Origin: Eumeta japonica
Taxonomy: Eukaryota > Arthropoda > Insecta > Lepidoptera > Psychidae
Direction: 5' to 3'
Length of the DNA: 64,000 nt
Assembly: GCA_005406025.1 (NCBI GenBank)
Contig: BGZK01001570.1
Coordinates: 62,001 to 126,000, forward strand
The position numbers and the translations under genes were made by a program. The notes under the pieces are model-generated. The model did not search any database. It worked only from the letters and a program-made list of their open reading frames with translations, and was not told where the DNA came from. Of the stretch, positions 55,668 to 64,000 are shown piece by piece. Every line of letters starts with the position of its first letter. The first letter of the stretch is position 1.

Positions 55668-57779
55668 GTAAGTGTTTGTCACTTGTTTAACACGAACCAC
55701 AGTCCACTACCGGGAACGAGGAACTCCCGGGTAAAACAGAGATTAATCTAATAATATTTTCATTCATATCATTCTTTATACAACTTATAACAGAATTTAT
55801 AAAATGCTGGTCTATTTAGGATTGTCAATTAAATAAAAGTCAAACGCCTTACAAATTAACATCAGCTACTGTTCTACAATTCGGTAATCATTATTTTTCA
55901 ATGAGACAACTACATAGTTCGTATATATTTTAAGTTGTATAAACGACTACGGCGTAAGCCGTAGACTGGTTTTAGTTTTTTTTAACTTTCGTTTTTTATT
56001 TTCTCAGTTCAACTCCTTTTGAGGTGATTCGAAAGGATTACAAAAAGCTAGTGTCGAGAGATGGCGCTGTTCGGCGGTATTACAGAAAAATATTAATTTT
56101 GTTGCAAATGCTAATTTGCTATCAAACAAATCCAGTTTTACGGAAAGCTATTTGTTAGTTTTAACACATAAGAAAATAATGCAGTAAAATTTTATTTTCC
56201 TTTCAGACCTTTTGGTATGTTCTTTGTACTATTAAACACAAATACACACATATAGGTAATTACTAAAATTGACGGATTTTCCAGAAAGGAGTGGCTTCAT
56301 GAACAAGCCACATCTTAGATAACGATAAATTCGTAGGAAAAAATAATCCACGAGGGTACTGTATAGCCATTAACCCAAAAATTTTATGTTTGTTTATCAA
56401 TGTTATCAAATAATATGTATAAAAAAGCCGCGAAGGAAAATTATCTACGATAAAAAATATCTTTTTGAGGTTTTGTGCGCATTACTAAGAACTTTCATAG
56501 TTTAACCAATTAAAAAAAATACTTTTGAAATAATTATAAGAAAAAATAGTTACATTTTAGGGTCCGTGAGAATTTCTAAAATTCTTTAATTAAGCCAATT
56601 TTGATAAAAATTATTTTAGACATAATGGAAAGCTAAAAAAAGGATGCTCGATACATTTTTAAGGTTACATGAATATTACTGAGAACCCTTATAATTTAAC
56701 CGATGTTGACTTATAGTTCGGTGATTATGTTTTGAAAGATTAATAAGCACTCTTTTAATAATTTGAGTGAATTCAATAAAATGGCTATGGAGATAATTTA
56801 AAGCAAGCTAACGCACCACATTGTTTTTAGTATTTTATGGTTAAGTTTCATTAAAAATCACTAGAAAATATTATGATCGAACCAGTTTCACTGAAATTTT
56901 CAGTTATATTGTATAAACAAAACATGTCTCAAAGTATAGGATTACAACCCAGGATTCGAAATAAAGCAATGATCATAAAATATACGCCAAATTCTTTGCG
57001 TAATATGCCAATAAATAATATTTATAAATTATGCCAAAAAATATAGGTAAAGATATGATAAATGCAACTAGGCGAGAACGGAATTTTCTTTTGTATGAAT
57101 AAAAAAACTGTCTTTTAATTATCATCAAATGTCTACTAATGGTTACTGACAATAATTTAGAGAAAACTGTTACGAAGCTCATAGCTACACGTTTTCTTTT
57201 ACATGGAAAGCAGTTTTGACAAGTGCTTAATCAAGAAATGAGGTGTTTCTGAACATTAAAACAATCAAATTTGTATGCCAAAATGAGTACATCTTAAAAA
57301 ATGATGACATAGATTAGCAAACGATTAGACCATCTATAACAAGATTATTTTATGCATAAAATATTTTGCAAATATTCTACATAATATATAATTTAAAAAT
57401 CATAAAAAATATATTTTTTTAAATAGATATTAATAATAATATAATTAGCATACGGAGTTGTCGTTTATCGAACATTTTCATGCGCCCAAATAAGTCATCT
57501 ATAACAAGATAACTTTTATCATATATTTTAGAATGAAAACATAATGAAAACATGTGTGCAAATGTTATTATTGTGAAATGTATGTTCTTAAAGGTTGGTT
57601 TACTAAGAAGTTTTCAATTTCAATGTGTATAAAACTTCAAGTAAGTGCAAGTAAACAAATTTTTTTACTTGATTTATTTTTAGTTTCATATTTATTAAGC
57701 TGCATTATCGTTCTCCTTTTCGTCATTGTTTTCGTTGGATCCATTGCAAATAATCTTATGTCGTAGTGATGATTGTAAC
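55668..57779. other. AT-rich sequence, no gene seen
   Basis: A small perfect stem ctacggc-gtaa-gccgtag lies near 55947. No coding island was found in this presumed intron of the plus-strand gene. Confidence 0.4.
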
Positions 57780-59975
57780 GGATGCATGTTAATACATTAC
57801 GATATATCGGAATATATCCGATTTACCGATATATCGGTATCGGGGATATTTTGATAGCCGATACCGATCCAACAACATTTCAAATTCCGCGCGCTTTAAA
57901 ATTACTAAATGTAAACGCGCGCGCTTCACTGCAAACGGGCACGAAACGAACGGTCAATGCTCGGGAATTCCCAGTTTGTCTCACACACTCTTTGTACTTT
58001 CGCTCACTCGTGCTGCTTTGTGCATACCATTGCGCTATAGCGATTTTTGTTGGTTATGTTAGAAATTATAAAATACAGAATTACAGTTGACACATCATAA
58101 TTAATTGATTAAATAGTTGTGTGGTGAATATTTAAACATTTCAAAGACCTGTCTACAGTGCTTACGAAAATTATGTCAACTTCAAAACACAAAGCACTAT
58201 TTGGAGCCATTTTGAAATTTCGACGTTGGATAATTCCAAAGCAACATGCCTATATTGTAAAGAAAATGTGTCTCGAGGTACCACCTCTAAAAGTTATAAC
58301 ACGTCAAACTTATGGATCCACATGAAGAGGCACCATAATAGTGAATTGGACACCGCTTCGACCTCAAAACAACTACTCAGAAAACCAAGGCGACGAGGAG
58401 GGCGGTCTACAACCACAACCAAAGAGACAACAACTTTGTCAGAGATAATCGATAAGAAATCACTTTATGTCGACGACGACGTTCGGGCAAAAGATATAAC
58501 TCTCACTATTGCTGAGCAAATATGCGTGGATATGGAACCTTTTGATTTAGTAAACAAAATAGGCTTCAAAGATTGATAAAAAACTGTGTCCAAAATATAA
58601 AATGGTTTCGCGGTTCCACATTACAGAAAAAGTCATACCAGAAATGTATCAGCGAGTGAGAGCTAAAGTACTAGAACTATGGACCTGCCATATTGTGATA
58701 ACCACCGACATCTGACAAGTGACTCTTTTCGCAATCCAATGATTTTATTAACTTGACAGCACATGGAATCTTCTGCAACTTTTGATACAAAAGTTACTGT
58801 CTTGGTTACCCATTCGATGGATCGCACAGGTATAAACATTGAAGCAACCTCAACAAGGCTTTCATGATTGGAGTATACAAGACCGAAGAGTTCTATATAG
58901 TTCTGACAACGCGCAAACATTGAGTGTCGCTATGGAGATTCAAGAAACGTATAATGTTGTACCTGTAAAGTGTTTGGCTCACTCATACAACTGGTAATCA
59001 AAGCCAGCTTTTTAAAGATGATAAAGTCAAAGAAATGATAATAAAGCAAGGTCTATTATAGGACATTTTAGTCATTCCACGAGCAGCAATAAGGTATTAA
59101 AGAAATGCAAGATACATATGTACCAACCATGTCTTAATACAGGATATATCTACACGTTGGGACTCGACACTACAGGCGATGGGCTAGAACAACAGTTGCA
59201 GTGCAAGCTGTCTACCTCATTATAACATGCAAAGCAGAACTTACAACTGAAGAATGGATAATGATGGAGAAGGTGGTGAATATTTTGCGGTATTTTGAAG
59301 AAGCCACAAAGTCAATCAGCAAATCCACTGCTACGTTTGTCTGACGCCATTCCATTAATTAACAGTCTTCGAAATTATTAGAAAAATATGAGAGGTTCGT
59401 CGCCGAAGAGGAGGAATATATCGCAAAAATTAGCGGGTGACTTCTTAATGGCTCTTAATGAACGTTTCGAAGACTTGGAAAATGAAGAGATATATTGCTT
59501 ATACAACGCTTGATCCTCGATATAAAAACACGGATATTTCAACTATACTCTACATCACAGCAAAAAAGCGTCAGTAAGTTAATCATATAACGAAGATTTA
59601 TATTCGAAAATACTTCGGACATGGTTGCACCTACACCGAGCACAAGTTCTGAGATGATGACTGCTAATGGTGGCCTTTGGAGCGTTTGTGAAAATATTAT
59701 TAGAGAGTCCGAAGAAGTGATCCCTGTCAACTCTGAGCAGCTCTCTCTCAAAGAAGAAGTCGAGAAGTATAAGATCTCCCAATATACCCAGAGACGCAGA
59801 TCCGCACTTTTCTGGCATGTGACGTCTTATACCCACATTTGAAAAAACTGGCGCAGAAATTACTAGTTTCCAAATGAGCTCTTGTTGCATCCGAGAGGCT
59901 ATTTCCACCGCAGGTCTCATTCAAACAGACTTGCGAAACCGCCTTTCTCCACAAAATGAGAATACTTTGCTGACC
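57780..59975 (+). mobile_element. second hAT copy, inverted, heavily shifted and end-truncated
   Basis: This is the same element as 48944-51504 in opposite orientation. It shares the ccgatttaccgatatatcgg subterminal repeats (57810-57845), the BED finger (ATCLYCKEN...WIHMKRHH in 58226-58576), ITTDIWTSD-equivalent, ISTRWDST-equivalent and SERLFSTAG-equivalent blocks, ending near 59975. It has many more small indels than the first copy. The right terminus with TIR and target duplication is missing, and the left end (ggatgcatgttaatacatta) is altered. The two copies are about 6.3 kb apart. Confidence 0.88.
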
Positions 59976-61099
59976 CCTCAAGCGCGCAATGCCATTATAA
60001 GTGGCATTTGCGACTGAGGCATCACCACTAAGAACAGCATAACTCGCTCTTTTTGGTACGATACAAAGAAAATACTTATTTCTGGGTTATACTACAATAT
60101 TATACGAAATTGAATCTTATAGTTTTAAAATATAAGGGAGCAGAAAAATATTTACTGTTCTCGTCACTTGCGTCAAAACCACAACGATATTTTAAAATCC
60201 CGTGATGCCATACGCTACGTCATCTCCTTTTGCGGTGAATTGTTGTGTGTGATTTTGCTACAATTATGGATAAGCTAAGAAAACCGTAAAGTATTTCTCT
60301 TTGATAAATATACTAAAATACGTAGAAACGTTTGGAGAATCATTGTTAAGAATTCTTTGTGTTTTTTCAGACTTGTAAATACAAAATAACCCGAAACTTT
60401 CATCCTTTTATTCTTTGTTGTATAACATGGATTGTTCAATTTTTAGTTATTGATTTTTACATATTATTTCAATATATTATTTATTTCAATGATTTCTAAT
60501 GACAAAGTGACTAATAGCTTTTTGTCTCAGTGCAAAATTTGTAGAAATTTACATATATGTACAAAAAAACCGTTACATTGCTAACGGCAATCGTCTGTTG
60601 TAAGCAGTGAGGAGACATGTTTTCAAAATTTCAATAAAACAGTACAGTCAAGCAAAAGTGAAAAATAAAATTTACGATTTTGTTCGAATTATTGAATTAC
60701 TTGAATTATTAAATTTCAGGATTAATTGAATAATATTAAACTATGCAAATGGGATAAAAAGGAAAATGTTTATATTTCATTTCTGTCAAATTCATTTATA
60801 TTGCAAATTTATTTTTTATTTGTATATAGTACCATGTTTTATAACTTGGAAAATGGAATTTTGTGGAAATAAAGAGTATTTACAGGTACTGAAACTATCA
60901 TATCCTTCTAATTTGTTTTATTTTGAATAAAATATTACCAGTTTTATTAATTTTGAAAATATGAGAATTTTTATGTTAGGAAAGTATTTATGAAGAAATT
61001 TTTTTAAACGTTATTGCTAATTTATTTTATTTTGAATATAGTATTTACCATGTTTTATGAATTTTTAAAATATGAGATTTTTTCGACGGATGTGGAAGA
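59976..61099. other. AT-rich sequence, no gene seen
   Basis: Two near-duplicate stretches at about 60810-60870 and 60905-61080 share tttgttttattttgaat(a)aa(a)tat...ccagttttat/ccatgttttat...tttgaaaatatgag. A diverged local duplication is likely. Confidence 0.4.
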
Positions 61100-63290
61100 A
61101 TGCACGTCGGGCACCAAGAAATTGCTGATGGAGCTGGGTATAAATAAACTTGGGAAGCCAGAGAATTCTTTACGTCATTGAAATAGAAGATACCGAGCAT
61201 GACATTAATGTCACAGGTATCAAACCTCGTTGCGCCATTTCCGGCTACGATTTAACCAGAGTACTCATCAAGTGATAACTTTTCCTGATGTCCACGTTTC
61301 TGCTGATGAAGACATGCCGAGTTCTTCTAGGACTTTCCGTGTCTCATCACCAACAGAAGCGCTTTTGGATCCTGAAAGTGGAAGTAGTTATGATGATTCA
61401 GAATTTTCTGACGATGATGAATATCTTGTCACTTCCGCCAAAAAGAAGATTCAGCAGAATTTATCAAATGATGAGAGCTACCTCAAGTAGCGTCGGCAAG
61501 GGTTTATGGAAGCCGAAATGGATGTAAAGACCACGAGAAATGTTGAGTGGTGACGTTAATTTCAAATGGCAACGAGACTTCACCGCATTCACTGCGGTTA
61601 GAGAAAGTTTTGTCCACCGTTGGTGAAGGATTATGATTCTCTTATGATGCCTTCATCGATATATTTGACGTTGACATCATGAAATTGTCATTGAAACTAA
61701 CCGTTACGCTCATCAAGTAATGATAACTGTAGTATACATACAACAATGTCATCGCGCATGTACAAGTGGAAAGATACCACTGTAGATGAGCTTTACCGTT
61801 TGTTCGCAGTTTTTATATATGGGCATATGCAATTTAACTCTTTAGAAAGTATTGGAGGAAAGGCACTGACGTTGAATTGGTCTATTTCCGTAATCCCATG
61901 TCCTATGACAGATGGGACTTCTAACTAAATGCCTACACTTTTCAGATAATGATAAAAAACCGCTGCCGAACGCGAAAACAAGCAACCGCGCGGCCAGTAA
62001 CCAACCAGTTACTGACTGTGCCTGCCGATAATCGAAGGAGTGTAGGTTCCTTTTCCCATAGATTGTATAAATTGCAACCTATTATTTCCCATTTGAATCC
62101 AAAATTCCAGAATTATATGTATTAAATAGATCGATTAGCGTAGATGATTCGTTTACCCTGTTCAAAGGTCGTTCCTTTGCTGCAATATATATAAAACAAA
62201 AGCCGCTCGCTGGGGAATCAAATCATTTGAATTGTGAGATCGGACAGGTACTTATATAAATTTATAATTTATACAGGTGAGGAAAAAAATAACAACGAAG
62301 AAAGTGTCGACGATTGTGATGAAAGAGCTGACGGAGGGACAAGGCAGGGGCAGTGCATCATGGCAGAAAAAGTAAAAGTCTAAACTCCCTACTTCTGGCA
62401 CTGCCCCTAATCCTAACATTATGACAAGGCTCTGACCGGGAAAACTACAAAATAGTTTTAAATTTACTAGAAGGTCTTGAACATAAAGGACATTGTGTCA
62501 CGATGGACAATTTTATAATAGTCCAGCGTTGGCACGATACCTCAAATGTCGAGGCTTTGACTGTCTGGGCACAGAACGCCTCACTCGTAAAAATATACCA
62601 GAAGATGTAAAGAGATGAAGAAAACTGTGAAAGGGCACGATCATTGCTCGCCACTCCGGCGATGTAATGGTGTTGGCATGGAAGGATGCAAAAATCGTAT
62701 CGATGATTAGCACCTTCCACGACAACAGCACCTACAGGAACAAGGCTGGCGAGAATGTGAAATATATGTAAAACAATACACGACTATGGGGGCATTGATC
62801 TAAAAGATCAAAAGCTCTATGTACTAATCAATGGAAAGAAGAGGGTTTAAAATGGTATATAAAGATGTTCAAAAGGTTATTGAACACATGTGTATAACTT
62901 ATATTTTGTACAAGGATAGTCATAACAAAGATATGACGAAAAGAACATAATGACGCAGAGAGTTTCGATATCAGATTGCAGTATCGTTGAAGATGCGGTA
63001 CATGCCTCCCGCACCGGTTCGCAGTCTGATATCGCGATCAGAATTACGACTGGACAGGACTAAAAACCATATGCCTATTCGTGGAGATATTTTGTGTTGC
63101 CAGATGTGTTTACTAAAATATGCCATAAGAAGTCGGACGGTAATCCAGTGTTCTGTATGCAAAGTCGGATTATGCGTCTTGAAAAACGATTGTTTCCTTG
63201 AGTATCATTCAGTAGAAACTCTACCTCCACATAGACTAAAACGAGACAAGCCTAAACGATGGGCTGGGTCGACAAAATTGACGAAATGAA
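61100..63290 (+). pseudogene. second piggyBac-family transposase (PGBD4-like), decayed
   Basis: An acidic N-terminal part (61230-61490, SGSSYDDSEFSDDDEYL) is followed in broken frames by VEW and FTAVRESFVHRW-equivalent codons (about 61550-61625). Then come SSRMYKWKDTTVDELYRLFA (61746-61810), an HFSDNDKKPLPN segment, SISVDDSFTLFKGR (about 62135-62175) and an IIYTGEE core region. KIVLNLLEGLEHKGH and CVTMDNF (catalytic Asp, about 62455-62515) follow, with LKCRGFDCLGT, VMVLAWKDAK and GGIDLKDQKLYVL after them. A cysteine-rich finger (CCQMCLLKYA...QCSVCKVGLC) lies at 63090-63180. More than ten breaks. It is clearly distinct from the piggyBac at 32019-35050. TIRs and TTAA ends were not identified. 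Confidence 0.8.
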
Positions 63291-64000
63291 CTTACTGAAC
63301 CGACCCCATCGACTTCTAAGGAATGATACTCTTCGAAACTACAGTAAACAATTTTGGATAAACTGCACTAGATTATGATAGAATGAATGAAAGAATTTTG
63401 ATAGCGGGATATGTTAATGTATCATGTTCGGAGACTTTGTAAGGGAATACGAGTCGATTATTATGTCAGACTAATTTTAAAGGTGTTTGCGTAGCTTTCA
63501 CATAATTCATTTATTTGAAACCCTTTCGAAGCTTGCGTTTGTGCAAAGTAGACTTCTTTGAACACATCCATATCCTTTATTTATTTCTATGTATGTTTAT
63601 TTATATATGATATATTTGCTATATTTCCTTCCTGACAATAGTCATCTAAAGTGTGACGACATCCACAGAAAATAAATTTTGCAAAGAAAATCCATAAAAT
63701 CCATGACGACTAAGAATTTTTCAAAATATGTTTTTGAAATAAGTACTAAAACATCTTCGCGTGAATGAAATTTATAACAAATAGACAATTTCGGTATCAG
63801 ATTGTCAAACGAAGGCCAAAGACCATTTTTTAATTTTCTTGTTATGGAATATACTTCAGTACTAGCGACGGTATATATATCAACATTGGGATATTTTTAG
63901 GCTAATATGTGCTGTTTGAATATGCCTATATGAATATTATTGCTTTTACCTGAAATTTTTGCCAACCTGTTTGGTGGATATGTTTTTCTTATATTTTCAC
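63291..64000. other. AT-rich sequence, no gene seen
   Basis: It may include the 3' end of the second piggyBac element, but no CCC-TTAA end was recognised. Confidence 0.4.

Noticed and set aside
1..64000. CRISPR arrays, bacterial operons, prophage or a defence island
   Set aside because: No regularly spaced repeats, no ribosome-binding-site-led gene runs and no prokaryotic gene families are visible. All recognisable coding remnants are eukaryotic transposons or split exons.

Overview
The window looks like nuclear DNA of an insect, most probably a moth or butterfly. It is AT-rich, eukaryotic (candidate exons bounded by GT/AG introns, no operons) and dominated by decayed transposable elements. 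Points towards Lepidoptera are: a Lep1-type non-autonomous Helitron (35434-35607), a repeat tail of the cggaaccctta...gactcgcacttg type (about 14205-14258), the insect telomere motif TTAGG (30003-30027), and a selenoprotein-K-like gene with cysteine at the selenocysteine position. The order is inferred from signature repeats, not from a database match.

Host genes. Two split genes are proposed. (1) A minus-strand SelK/SelG-like gene has a membrane-segment exon at 23959-24034 and a glycine/proline-rich C-terminal exon at 14560-14731. The splice phases match across a 9.2 kb intron that holds LINE, Copia, RTE and MITE pieces. (2) A plus-strand gene of unknown function has exons at 38735-38840, 51783-51891 and 55530-55667. 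All three are open throughout and phase-compatible, with introns of 12.9 and 3.6 kb loaded with transposons. No complete host gene is visible and neither first exon is certain.

Transposon layout, left to right. At 1-5.3 kb there are scraps of DNA transposons (DUF4817, THAP, hAT). At 5.36-14.03 kb lies a Helentron: a Helitron replicase/helicase whose reading frame runs directly into an endonuclease-like domain. It is split by a BEL/Pao retrotransposon (about 7.45-9.9 kb, integrase missing) and by a 1286-bp mariner with TIRs and a TA duplication (9928-11213). At 16.3-22.2 kb there is a minus-strand Jockey/CR1-like LINE with an opposite-strand LINE tail inside it, and another tail beside it. Copia and RTE scraps follow at 22.3-23.5 kb. 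A foldback element of about 1 kb lies at 24389-25413. A Tc1/mariner-like relic at 29.5-30.6 kb is interrupted by telomeric repeats. A full-length piggyBac with matching ends and TTAA duplications occupies 32019-35050. A second LINE lies at 36.7-38.3 kb. The stretch 42.7-48.9 kb holds BEL, mariner, MITE and LINE pieces. A hAT element with an 8-bp duplication occupies 48944-51504, and a more decayed inverted copy lies at 57.78-59.98 kb. A second, different piggyBac lies at 61.1-63.3 kb.

All transposase and polymerase frames are broken by stops or shifts, so no mobile element here appears autonomous. I see no CRISPR array, rRNA, intact tRNA or bacterial-type defence system. The remaining stretches (for example 25.4-29.1, 30.7-32.0, 40.2-42.7, 56-57.7 and 60-61 kb) are AT-rich DNA with no gene I can support.
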